Part shown: positions 34,804-43,308 of the stretch, one piece after another
Layout: every line of letters begins with the position of its first letter
Position numbering within the stretch: the first letter of the stretch is position 1
DNA from: RYN-230 sp963782185
Lineage (GTDB): Bacteria > Actinomycetota > Actinomycetes > Streptosporangiales > Streptosporangiaceae
DNA: 64,000 nt
NCBI GenBank assembly: GCA_963782185.1
Contig: CAWAJB010000003.1
Location: 372,001-436,000 of the forward strand
Reading direction: 5' to 3'
The notes under the pieces: generated by a model
Database searches by the model: none
The model's input: the letters and a program-made list of their open reading frames with translations, nothing else
Told to the model about the DNA's origin: nothing
Translations under genes and position numbers: made by a program

Positions 34804-35703
34804 CTAACGGGAGCTGGGCTGGCGGGGGCTGGCGACGGTGTTGACCAGCTCGCCGATCCCGGGGATCTCGATGCTGACCTTGTCGCCGGGCTCCAGGTAA
34901 ACCGGCGGGTTCATGCCCAGCGCGACCCCGGACGGCGTCCCGGTCGCGATGATGTCGCCCGGCTCCAGGGTGATTCCCGCGGAGATGTGGGCGATCAGCT
35001 CGGGCACGCCGGTGATCATCTGGGCGCAGCTGGCGTTCTGGCGGACTTCCCCGTTGACCAGGGTCCGCAGGGTCATCTCGCCGACGGGCGGCGCGGCCGC
35101 CGCGTCGAGGACGACCGGCCCGAGCGGGGCAAACGTGTCCAGCGCCTTGCCCCGGATCCACTGCGGCTCGGCGCCCTGCAGGTCCCGGGCCGACACATCG
35201 TTGATGATCGTGTAGCCGCCGACGTAACCGAGGGCCTGGTCGGCCGGCACGCTTACCGCCCGCTGCCCGATGATCACCGCCAGCTCGCCCTCGTAGTCGA
35301 GCTGGCTGGTGATGGCGGGCCGCACGATGGGGTCACCGTGCCCGGCCAGGGCGTTGGAGAACTTGGCGAACAAGACGATCCGCTCCGGGCGCTCCATCCT
35401 GCTCTCGGTGATGTGGTCAGCATAGTTGAGCCCGACGCAGATGATCTTGCTGGGGCGCAGGACCGGCGGCGCGAAGCGGACGCTGGCGGGGTCGACGCTG
35501 GCCTGGGCGCCGGACGCCAGCTCGCGGAGCCGGCCGACAGCCGCCGGGCCCCGGGCGAAGAGCCCGGCGACGTCATGCAGCCCGCCAAGGTCAGGGGCGC
35601 CCGCCGCCGCCGCGAGCTCGTCAACTGCGGCGAACCCGCTCCCCGCCGCCACGTGGAGGGAAGGAACGGCGGCGTCTGGACGGTACAGGGCCGCGAGTTT
35701 CAC
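34804..35703 (-). CDS. Fumarylacetoacetate hydrolase (FAH) family protein
   Basis: 299 residues from a GTG preceded by GGGAGAG. KIICVGLNYADHITESRM, LDYEGELAVIIG, INDVSARDLQ and DIIATGTPSGVALGM are the hallmark metal- and substrate-binding motifs. Family members hydrolyse or decarboxylate acylpyruvates or 2-oxo-3-enoates in aromatic-compound catabolism. No catabolic partner is adjacent except the epimerase-like gene, which lies on the same strand beyond a repeat array. The last few residues are encoded next to the 49-bp repeats and look like recent extension. Confidence 0.88.
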   Translation of the reverse strand: MKLAALYRPDAAVPSLHVAAGSGFAAVDELAAAAGAPDLGGLHDVAGLFARGPAAVGRLRELASGAQASVDPASVRFAPPVLRPSKIICVGLNYADHITESRMERPERIVLFAKFSNALAGHGDPIVRPAITSQLDYEGELAVIIGQRAVSVPADQALGYVGGYTIINDVSARDLQGAEPQWIRGKALDTFAPLGPVVLDAAAAPPVGEMTLRTLVNGEVRQNASCAQMITGVPELIAHISAGITLEPGDIIATGTPSGVALGMNPPVYLEPGDKVSIEIPGIGELVNTVASPRQPSSR

Positions 35704-35833
35704 CTGGGGCTCTCCCTTGCTCGCCGGCCGCCGGGCGCGGGCAGCCAGAACAGGCATTTCGTTGAAAATGAAATATCACGATAGCAACGTGCGCCGGGCC
35801 AGGTCAGGCGGGGCGGCCACGTGAGGCGGCGGC

Positions 35834-36075
35834 CACGGCTGCGCCCGGGGGCCACGGAACACGGGGCCGCACGGGGGGCGGCGGGCACGGCTGCGCGGGG
35901 CGGGCCCGGAACGCGGTGGCCGCACGGGGGCGGCGGGCACGGCTGTGCGGGGGCGGGCCCGGAACGCGGGGGCCGCACGGGGGTGGCGGGCACGGCTGTG
36001 CGGGGCGGGCCCGGAACGCGGGGGCCGCACGGGGGTGGCGGGCACGGCTGCGCGGGGCGGCCCGGAACGCGGGGG
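35834..36075. repeat. 52-bp tandem repeat, about five copies
   Basis: A unit containing cacggctg, cccggaacgcg and ccgcacggggg begins at 35834, 35886, 35938, 35991 and 36043. It fills the 372 bp between the FAH gene and the stop of the epimerase gene; nothing else was seen there. All six frames are open across it, giving false open frames. Confidence 0.9.
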
Positions 36076-37059
36076 TCACACGGGGGCGGCGATGATGCCG
36101 GCGGCCAGCGCGTCTTGGAAGCCCTTGATCGTCTCGCGCACCCCGTCGGCGAGCGCGGTGCCCGGGACCTCGCCGACCGCGTCACGCAGTGCCGGGCCAG
36201 CGAGCAGCGACGGCACGGGGAGAGGGTTGTCCTCCCAGGTGATCAGCCCCCCGGAGCCCGGCAGGATGTCCTCGATGAGGCCAGGCAGCGCGGGCACGCC
36301 GATCCGCTGCCCCGGCACGTTCAGGCTGATCGCCTCGCCCGACCCCGCGGCCGCGCGGGCCGACGCGATGAACGCCCGGGCACAGTCCGGCGCGTAGGTG
36401 AGCAGCATGCTGCCGCTGAACTTGATCCGGAACGGCACGCCCGCCGCCGCGGCGAGCATGGCCTTGGTCGGGTCGGAGGTCATGCCCTGGTCACGGCCGA
36501 GGCCGTAGACGATGAACGGCCGCAGGGCGACCGAGCCGATCCCGTGCCCGGTCGCGTAGACCTTCGCGGTGCCCTCGTTGGCCGCCTTGTACACGCCGTA
36601 GAAGGAGTCCGGCAACAGCGGGGAGTTGTCCGCGACGACCCCGGCGGCGTGGCCGGCCGGCGGCCCGAACACCGCCGCGGAACTCGCCAGGGCCAGCCCG
36701 ATACGGCCGCCCGCGGCCCGGATGGCCTCGAACACGTTAACCGTGCCGACCACGTTGACCATGGCCCCGAGCGGGGGATCCGCGGCGCAGAACGGCAGCT
36801 GCAGGCCAGCCAGGTGCACGACATGCGTGATCTCGTGGCCCGCCACCACGTCCGCGACATCCCGGGCGCTGGTCACGTCAAGCTGGGCGAATTCGGGCCG
36901 CCCGCCCCGGCCCCGCGAGAGGAGGTCGAAGCGGCGCAGGTCCGGGCTCAGGTCCGTCGCCACTACCGGGACGCCCTCGTCGAGCAGCAGCCGGACCGCC
37001 CACGCGCCGATGCATCCTGCGGCGCCGGTGACCAGGAATCTCTCGGCTGTGGCTGGCAT
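36076..37059 (-). CDS. NAD-dependent epimerase/dehydratase (extended SDR)
   Basis: 327 residues. The Rossmann motif is TGAAGCIGAWAVRLL, and HVVHLAGLQLP, the Ser in LASSAAVFG and YGVYKAANEG (YxxxK) form the active site, with RPFIVYGLGRDQG after it. This is an extended SDR acting on nucleotide sugars or related alcohols; GCIGAW instead of GFIG is a mild variation. It is separate from the FAH gene by the 52-bp repeats. Confidence 0.87.
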   Translation of the reverse strand: MPATAERFLVTGAAGCIGAWAVRLLLDEGVPVVATDLSPDLRRFDLLSRGRGGRPEFAQLDVTSARDVADVVAGHEITHVVHLAGLQLPFCAADPPLGAMVNVVGTVNVFEAIRAAGGRIGLALASSAAVFGPPAGHAAGVVADNSPLLPDSFYGVYKAANEGTAKVYATGHGIGSVALRPFIVYGLGRDQGMTSDPTKAMLAAAAGVPFRIKFSGSMLLTYAPDCARAFIASARAAAGSGEAISLNVPGQRIGVPALPGLIEDILPGSGGLITWEDNPLPVPSLLAGPALRDAVGEVPGTALADGVRETIKGFQDALAAGIIAAPV

Positions 37060-37139
37060 GCGAGGTGACCTCTCGGTGGGGACGGGGAGCGACGTTAAAC
37101 TCCCGGCGAGGGCACTGTCAACGGGCAGGGAGGCCGGAG

Positions 37140-37652
37140 ATGACCGCCGCGTACATCGCCCAGGTGTGGAGCGCTCTCTTCCTGGCGGCGGCCGTGGCCA
37201 CCGCCGCGCTCAGCGGCCTGATCTTCGTCGGGCTCTGCGTCAACATCAGGACCGTGCTGGCCGCCGGCCAGCGGGAGGGCCAGAACTTCCTGACCGGCCG
37301 AGCCTTCGAGGCGCTCGCCGCGCTGCTGATCGTCCTGGTCGTCAGCCTGATCGGGCTGGTCCCGGCGATCCCGCGCGGCGCGCTGGCCGCGTTCATCCTG
37401 GTGGCCGGCCTCGCCAGCGCCACCTTGCCGGTCCGGGCGCTGGCGGCCAGCCGGAGCAGGACCGGGCTGGACGCCCCGCTGCTGCTGCGGCTGATCACCG
37501 CGGCCGGGCTGGCCGTCACCCTGCTGCTGGCCGGGGTCACGCTCGCCACCGGCCACGGCGGCGGCTTGTACTGGCTGCCCGCCGCCTTCGTGCTGGCCAT
37601 CGTCATCGCGGCCGTCAACGCCTGGGTGCTGCTGGTCGAGGTACTGCGCTGA
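37140..37652 (+). CDS. Membrane protein of unknown function
   Basis: 170 residues with four to five helices (about 8-32, 55-75, 78-98, 115-135, 143-165). A short loop QREGQNFLTGRAFEALAALL lies after helix 1. The ATG follows GGGAGG at six bases. Divergent from the epimerase gene (80 bp) and convergent with the large ATPase (21 bp between stops). No family recognised. Confidence 0.72.
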   Translation: MTAAYIAQVWSALFLAAAVATAALSGLIFVGLCVNIRTVLAAGQREGQNFLTGRAFEALAALLIVLVVSLIGLVPAIPRGALAAFILVAGLASATLPVRALAASRSRTGLDAPLLLRLITAAGLAVTLLLAGVTLATGHGGGLYWLPAAFVLAIVIAAVNAWVLLVEVLR

Positions 37653-37673
37653 GCTCGCGGCTGCAGCCCCCCG

Positions 37674-40286
37674 TCACGCCTCGGACGGTCCCAGCGGACT
37701 GCGCCCGGCGGCGCGCAGCTTGAGTTCCCGCTCGATCATCGCGAGCAGGTCCGGGTGCGCGCTGAGGCCCCACAGCACCTCCGGCGGGATCCCGAGCCGC
37801 CGGGCAGCCTGCGACACCACCGGCTGGCTCATGCCCAGCGCCTGGGCCAGTCCCTCGTCCCGGGCGAATGTGGGCGGCAGGTCGTCGAGTGACAGGTCCG
37901 CGGGGCGGTGGAACAAGCCGTCCGGTCCGGGCAGCCAGGCTTCGCTCACCGCGGCCTGGCCGGCCGCCGACCTTACCGTCTCCCGGGTGGAGTCGGCGAA
38001 CTGCTCACGCACGGACTTCTCGACCACCCCGCCGATGAGCCGCCGGTGCGGCGCCAGCAGGACGTTCCATACGAACTCGGCGCGGGCGTGGCCAGGGTGC
38101 GCCAGCGCGAACCCCAGCCCGTCGATCCGCGCCTCCGGGTCGAAGCCGTCCAGGCCGCGCTCATGCCGGGCGAACCCGGCGACCAGGAGAACGTGCCCGA
38201 GCGGGCCCGGTGCGCGGGCCTGCACGTCCACCTCGTCGCGGACCCCCATGGCGCGGAGCTGGACCAGCCACGGCCCGTAGGTGTCGGCGGCGAACCAGGC
38301 ATCCGGGTTCCCGTCCAGGTAGATCTCCAGGTCCCGGGTCCGCTGATACAGCGCGCCCGGCGGCATCAGCCGCAGGCTGCCGGACGCGGCGTTCTCCCCG
38401 ATGAGGAACGCGGTCTGGCGCAGCTGCTCCAGCAGCTCGGCGCGGCGCCCCGCGTCCGCCTCGTCCATCGCCCGCATGATGCAGTCCAGGTCCGCGGCGT
38501 GCTGGGCCCGGTCCAGGGCGGCCACAACGGCCGGGCCGTCCGCGGTGGTGCCCGGGTCGGCCGCCGGTGCGCCGCGCTCCGCCAGCCGCGCGTACCGGGG
38601 CAGGATGACCTCCAGGACCTCGGCCACGATGTCCGGCTCGGTGAACCTCAGCGCCTCCAGGAACGCCCGGGCCGCCGGGTCGCCCGCGACCGCCCGCCGC
38701 ACCGTGGGGAAACCCGTCCCGGCCGGCCCCGGCTCGTAGTCCGCGGGCAGGTAGGCCGCGGGCCGGCCGGCGGCGTCGAAGGGCTCGGCCTGGCGGCCGT
38801 CCTCCAGCCTGATGATAGGCCGGGTGCGCGCCGGCCCGGGCGGGTCGCCCGGGATCCGCGGCTCGCGCCACAGCGCGGGATCGGCGTGCAGGAACCCGTA
38901 GAAGCGCGTGATCCAGTCGTCGGGCTGGGCCTCGAGGAATCCGCGCGTGACGGCGGACAGCACATCCCCGGGGGTGATCTCACCGACGCCGATCTCCTCG
39001 CGCAGGTAGTGACGCAGCACGGGGAACTGGTCTTCGTTGCGGGAAAGCTGGGCGAAGGCGAGCGGGAGGCCCGTCTCGAACAGCGCGGTGAGCTGGCCGG
39101 GGTCCAGGAGTTCGCGTACCGCGTCCGTGCTGGCCAGCTTCAGCTGCCGCGCCGCTGCGTAGCCGCCGCCCGCGGCCGGGATGAGGTCCTCCCCGGTGAG
39201 CGCCGCGCGCACCGCGTCGAACAGCGGCCGCAGCATCGAGCCTGGCGGGAAGCGCGCCGCGTCGAGGGGCAGCGCCGCCAGCACCTCGACCGTGAGCAGC
39301 CCGCTGGCACGCAGTTCCCGCAGCACGTCCACGATCAGCGCGGCTGTCTCGCCCACCAGGGCCTGGTTCTGCGGGTCGTCGCCGGGGACGTTGTCCCGGG
39401 CGGGCGTGGTCCGGTACGGGCCCTGGATCAGGAAGCCGAGGAAGGTCTCCTTCTGGGTCGGGAAGAACACCACCAGCGGGGAGCCTTCCCGGGCGGTAAG
39501 CCGGGGTTCGCGGTGCGTGGTGTCGGCGCGGAACGCGAGCTCGACCCGCTGGCCGGCGTGGCCGAGATCATCGAGCGGGCGGTCCCAGACGAACCAGCCC
39601 TCGGCGCGCCGGATGCCCCGGGTGTCCCGGGTGAGCGTGATGTGCCGGCCTGCCGGAGATGCCGGCGTGCGCGGCTGCGTCCGGCGCTCGATGACCGTGT
39701 CAGTGACGCCGGCCCCGTGGGCCCGCAGCCGGGTGATGTTCCGCAGGAACAGCAGGGTGGCACGCTCGATCCGGCTGAGGGCGGCGGAGATCTCCGCCAC
39801 CGCGGTGCCCGCCGCCACCGTTTCGAGGTCGAACGGGAACACGAACAGGGTCTGCGGGGAGGTGGTGGTCCCCGCAGACCCGGGATCTGCCGGATCCACG
39901 GCGGCGGGCCGGACGTAGTGGTCGATCCGGAAGTCCTCGGCGCCGCTGTGCACCTGCGGGGTCCTGGTGTACGCGTACACCGACTTGAAGCCGATGCCGA
40001 ACTGCCCGATCTTCGTGAGGTCCCCGGACTTGCCGCTTTGCGCGACCCCGCACACGCCGCGCACGTCGGCCTCGGTGAACGGCCGGCCGTCGTGCCGGAC
40101 CTCCAGCCGGTCCGCGAACAGCTCGAAGGCCAGCGCGGTCGCGCCCGCGTCCTCGGCGTTCTGGATCAGCTCGAAGATGAAGTGGGTGCGCTCGCTGTAC
40201 AGGTGCCCGAGCAGATCGAGGACGGCGGTGTCCCAGCCGTAGCGGGCGACATTCTCGTCGCGGATCTTCGCGTAGTCCGCTGGCAC
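37674..40286 (-). CDS. Sacsin/HSP90-type GHKL ATPase, large stand-alone protein
   Basis: 870 residues. The N-terminus is a GHKL ATPase of the sacsin type: FELIQNAEDAGATALAFEL (N box, about 38-55), EVRHDGRPFTEADVRGVCG and GQFGIGFKSVYAYT (about 94-107). A region typical of these proteins (VVFFPTQKETFLGFLIQGPY, TTPARDNVPG) follows. The remaining 550 residues are not recognised, and no DUF3883 or nuclease motif was seen. I prefer the GTG at 40286, which has GGAGG upstream, over an ATG at 40343 that lies inside a hairpin. Such ATPases occur in chaperone-like and phage-defence contexts; the function here is open. Confidence 0.8.
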   Translation of the reverse strand: MPADYAKIRDENVARYGWDTAVLDLLGHLYSERTHFIFELIQNAEDAGATALAFELFADRLEVRHDGRPFTEADVRGVCGVAQSGKSGDLTKIGQFGIGFKSVYAYTRTPQVHSGAEDFRIDHYVRPAAVDPADPGSAGTTTSPQTLFVFPFDLETVAAGTAVAEISAALSRIERATLLFLRNITRLRAHGAGVTDTVIERRTQPRTPASPAGRHITLTRDTRGIRRAEGWFVWDRPLDDLGHAGQRVELAFRADTTHREPRLTAREGSPLVVFFPTQKETFLGFLIQGPYRTTPARDNVPGDDPQNQALVGETAALIVDVLRELRASGLLTVEVLAALPLDAARFPPGSMLRPLFDAVRAALTGEDLIPAAGGGYAAARQLKLASTDAVRELLDPGQLTALFETGLPLAFAQLSRNEDQFPVLRHYLREEIGVGEITPGDVLSAVTRGFLEAQPDDWITRFYGFLHADPALWREPRIPGDPPGPARTRPIIRLEDGRQAEPFDAAGRPAAYLPADYEPGPAGTGFPTVRRAVAGDPAARAFLEALRFTEPDIVAEVLEVILPRYARLAERGAPAADPGTTADGPAVVAALDRAQHAADLDCIMRAMDEADAGRRAELLEQLRQTAFLIGENAASGSLRLMPPGALYQRTRDLEIYLDGNPDAWFAADTYGPWLVQLRAMGVRDEVDVQARAPGPLGHVLLVAGFARHERGLDGFDPEARIDGLGFALAHPGHARAEFVWNVLLAPHRRLIGGVVEKSVREQFADSTRETVRSAAGQAAVSEAWLPGPDGLFHRPADLSLDDLPPTFARDEGLAQALGMSQPVVSQAARRLGIPPEVLWGLSAHPDLLAMIERELKLRAAGRSPLGPSEA

Positions 40287-40321
40287 CCGAACCTCCGTCC
40301 GCGCCCGCCGCGGGTCAGCGG

Positions 40322-40355
40322 GGCCCGTCCCCCATGCTGTCATGGGGGACGGGCC
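40322..40355 (-). terminator. Perfect 15-bp hairpin downstream of the M1 peptidase remnant
   Basis: ggcccgtcccccatg (40322-40336) and its exact complement (40341-40355) flank the loop ctgt. It sits 126 bp after the peptidase stop and 36 bp before the ATPase start, so it would separate the two minus-strand genes. Confidence 0.6.
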
Positions 40356-40480
40356 GGGGATGCCCGGCGAAAAAGGCGGTCAAGAGGTCACCACGGAGGT
40401 GCTCAGACCCGCTGGCGCGGCGTGCGTGATCGCGGCCGGAAGTACGCCGCGGCCGGGTGGGGGACTGCGGGACGGGACCG

Positions 40481-41380
40481 CTACTTGGTGCAGCCGCCGC
40501 CGTAGAACCCGGGTCCGGCCAGGCCGGGGCCGGTGATCTGCGGCCGGTGCGCCCCGCCGCCGCGCGGGTAGGCGGTGTCGAACCACGCGGTGAAGAACTG
40601 GCCGAGCCGCTGCCGGCACGCGGTGCCCCGGGCAGGCAGCCACCGGCCGAACGCCGCCTCCAGTTGCGGCTCGGTGATCGACGCCCCGCCGTACTCGCGC
40701 TGGATCTGCTCCAGGGCCCGGGTGAAGTTCGCGTGGCCCAGGATCTGCCGCAGCGCGATGTACGCGATGCCCGGCCGGTAATAGGTGGAGGAGCCGCTGA
40801 ACAGCCCCCACGCCGTCGGGTTGGATGGCGCCACGGTCCAGAAGCCGTCCTTGCTCGCGTAGATGCTGGCGAACGTGGCGTCCAGGCTGGCCTGGAAGGC
40901 CCGGCGGCCGGCCGCGGTGCCCGGCCCGCCCGCCTTGCCCTGCGCCTTCCGCGCCGCGAACAGGAACTCGGCCAGGGTGGCCAGGCCCTCCTTGTAGAAC
41001 GTCATCCGGTAGCCGGACTCGGTGACGTGGTCCCCCCACCACTGGTGCATGTTCTCGTGGTAGAGCGTGTCGGTGTCGATCTGCCCGCCCGCGAAGGTGA
41101 TCATGGTCTGCATCTCCTCCTCGAACGAGGCGGAGGGCCGGCCGACGGCCACCCCGTCCGAGGTGAACGGGAACGGCCCGCTGAACATGCTCTCGAACCG
41201 GGTGATGTCCGGCTGCTTGTCCATGATCGCGCGGTTCTTCGCCTTCCGTGCCGCGCTGAGCGAGCTCGCCTGGGCCTGATAGAACGGCATTCCGCTAACG
41301 GTCCGTTCGGTCAGGTCGAACCGGCCGACGCTGTCCTCCACGAGGTAGCTCGCCACCGGTGCGGGCGAGTGCCAGGGCCG
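40481..41380 (-). pseudogene. M1-family aminopeptidase lacking its N-terminal domain
   Basis: Homology begins about RPWHSPAPVASYLVEDSVGR, in the middle of a normal M1 protein, and runs to a clean C-terminus. The zinc site is intact: HENMHQWWGD (HExxH) with the third ligand in KEGLATLAEF 19 residues after the second His, preceded by FEEEMQTMITF, the GAMEN-like exopeptidase strand. The N-terminal beta-sandwich (about 200-250 residues) and any signal peptide are missing. A GTG at 41356 could start a protein of 291 residues. Just upstream sits a DUF574 gene, so the head was probably lost when that gene arrived or by deletion. Confidence 0.75.
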
Positions 41381-41417
41381 TCCGGGGACAGCGGGGCGTT
41401 CGGGACGGCCGGGCTGT

Positions 41418-42233
41418 TCAGGGACGGCGGGCGACGGCGCCGAGGATCATCGAGTCCTGGTCCACCCGGGCGGCAGGCGCGGGCTCGGCGCGCCAGGTCG
41501 CGCAGTCCACGATGCCCGGGGGTTCCAGGGCCAGGCCGTCGAACAGGGCCGAGATGTCCTCCCAGGAGTGCGCGTAGATCCGCGGGCCATCCTGGGCGTT
41601 GTAGGTGCTGGCGAACTCCTGGCCGGCGTCGCCCTTGCCGAATCCCAGGGAGATGATCATGTACGAGCCGGGGGCCAGTGCCCGGGCGAAGGTACTCATC
41701 ACGCCTTTCGCGGCCCTGGTGTCCAGGAAGTGCAGCACGCAGCACAGGATGACGCAGGCAGGGGCGTCCAGGCTGAACCCGGCCCGGCGGATGCCGCCGT
41801 GGGCGAGGATCGCCTCCGGGTCGCACATGTCCCCGCCGACCGCCACGATCTCAGGGCCGCCTTTGGCCAGCAGCGCCTGTGAATGGGTCACCGCCACCGG
41901 GTCGCAGTCCACGTAGCCGACCATCGCGTCCGCGGCGACGGCCCGGGCCGCTTCGTGCGTGGCGAGCCACAATGGCGCCGCGCCTTCCGCCCGGACCGGG
42001 GACGTGGGCAGTCCCGAGCCGATGTCCAGGAACTGCCGTACGCCCTGCCCGGCGACGTAGCTGATGGCCCGGGTCTGGAACTTCTTGTTGTCCAGCGCCT
42101 GGTCCGCGACGTTGGGACGCCGTTGCCGGATGGCCTCGGCTGCTTCCCGGTCGGCCTCGAAGTTGTCCTTGCCACCGAGCCAGTAGTCATACATACGGGC
42201 GATGTTCGGCTTGGTGACGTCAAGGGAGACCAT
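41418..42233 (-). CDS. DUF574 S-adenosyl methyltransferase (Methyltransf_19)
   Basis: 271 residues. KPNIARMYDYWLGGKDNFEA, GQGVRQFLDIGSGLPT, GYVDCDPVAVTHSQALL and CCVLHFLD are the family signatures. Members bind SAM, and no substrate is established for most. ATG preceded by AGGGAGA. The intact gene sits directly upstream of the beheaded M1 peptidase on the same strand (37 bp from its first homologous codon). Confidence 0.87.
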   Translation of the reverse strand: MVSLDVTKPNIARMYDYWLGGKDNFEADREAAEAIRQRRPNVADQALDNKKFQTRAISYVAGQGVRQFLDIGSGLPTSPVRAEGAAPLWLATHEAARAVAADAMVGYVDCDPVAVTHSQALLAKGGPEIVAVGGDMCDPEAILAHGGIRRAGFSLDAPACVILCCVLHFLDTRAAKGVMSTFARALAPGSYMIISLGFGKGDAGQEFASTYNAQDGPRIYAHSWEDISALFDGLALEPPGIVDCATWRAEPAPAARVDQDSMILGAVARRP

Positions 42234-42569
42234 GTGAACGCTGCTTTCTCCGCAGTTTGCCGAGCGTGACGGATGGGTGACAGCTAGTGCAACTGCAACC
42301 CGGCCACTAAGGATTATCGGTGACGGGAGCGGGTTCCGTGTCCGGGGGATGGCGGCGAGGCGCGGAGCGCGAAGGCCGTCTCGACGTCCTCCCGGGTCAC
42401 CGCGGGGCCCGGCATCCCGGGCATGGGGCCAGCCCTCCGCTCTCCGGCGGCCAGTGTCTTCGTGTCCGGCGAGGACGCCGGCCTTCAACATCCGGCTCGT
42501 CACGTGAGCATCCGCCCGGCAGCCGAAGCCACGCAGGACCAAGGACACGCAGGACCAAGGAGCAGCCTC
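42234..42569. other. 336-bp intergenic region
   Basis: Holds the divergent promoters of the DUF574 and cupin genes; no clear -10/-35 pair. A 15-bp direct duplication (cacgcaggaccaagg) at about 42534-42560 ends in the AAGGAG ribosome site of the cupin gene, so an extra SD-like AAGGA lies upstream. A short minus-strand frame (PGPAVTREDVETAFALR) near 42.4 kb has no further support. Confidence 0.5.
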
Positions 42570-43112
42570 ATGAGCCAGAGCCCGGACCCGGCCCGGCACC
42601 CGGTGATCCCGCCCGACGACCCGCGGCGCCAGCTCGCGGTCGCCCGGCCGGACAGGGACCAGGCGCTTGCGCATGTGGGGCTGGTAGGTGACACCTACAC
42701 CATCCTCCTCACCGGCGAGGACACGGCCGGCCGGTACACCCTCATCGACATGCACGTCCCTCCGGGCGGCGGCCCACCCCCGCACCGTCACGACTTCGAG
42801 GAGATGTTCACCGTCCTGGAGGGCGAGGTCGAGCTCACCTTCCGCGGCGAGCACATGGTCGCCCGGGCCGGTGAGACCGTGAACGTGCCGGCCAACGCTC
42901 CGCATGCCTTCACCAATGCCTCCGGCCAGCCCGCGCGGCTCCTGTGCCTGTGCTCGCCCTCCGGGCAGGAGGAGTTCTTTCTCGAAGTCGGTGAGCCGGT
43001 GGCCACGCGGACCGAGCCGCCTGCCGCGCTGGACGAGGCGGCGCAGGCGGCGTTCATCGCCAGATCCCAGGCGCTGGCCCCGCAGTACCGCACGGAGCTG
43101 CTGCGCCCCTGA
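42570..43112 (+). CDS. Cupin-domain protein
   Basis: 180 residues. The metal-binding cupin motifs are PPPHRHDFEEMFTVLEGEVE and PANAPHAFTNASG, so a single cupin_2 domain is expected (about 45-125). The rest is a helical tail rich in Ala. Cupins of this size act as dioxygenases, isomerases or sugar/metabolite binders; which one cannot be told. The ATG has AAGGAG in place. Confidence 0.85.
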   Translation: MSQSPDPARHPVIPPDDPRRQLAVARPDRDQALAHVGLVGDTYTILLTGEDTAGRYTLIDMHVPPGGGPPPHRHDFEEMFTVLEGEVELTFRGEHMVARAGETVNVPANAPHAFTNASGQPARLLCLCSPSGQEEFFLEVGEPVATRTEPPAALDEAAQAAFIARSQALAPQYRTELLRP

Positions 43113-43308
43113 ACCAGGCGGGCGTGGTCCCGGTGCAGCAGAATTCAGCGGTCACCAGCGCGAGAATGCCAGCAAAGGCTGAAATAGGCGGCATGGTCCT
43201 GCGGGGCTACCGGGAAGGTTGCCAAAGCCCGCCCGCCTAAATTAGCCTCGCAAAGGTAATGCGCCGGTCCGGGGGGGCCAGTGTGTATATCATGCTAGGG
43301 GGCATTTG

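Noticed and set aside
33571..36075. Possible CRISPR array
   Set aside because: The repeats are directly adjacent without unique spacers, and no cas genes are present.
35776..36397. Several open frames in the 52-bp repeats
   Set aside because: Period-driven open frames in low-complexity DNA with no domain.
37653..40321. Antisense 865-residue open frame opposite the GHKL ATPase
   Set aside because: Shadow of a GC-rich gene; no motifs, whereas the minus strand carries clear ATPase boxes.
42340..42430. Short minus-strand frame starting PGPAVTREDVETAFALR
   Set aside because: Too short, no ribosome site and no recognisable family.
41418..42905. Extended N-terminus for the DUF574 gene
   Set aside because: The added 224 residues are antisense to the cupin gene and lack motifs; ATG 42233 with AGGGAGA fits the family start.
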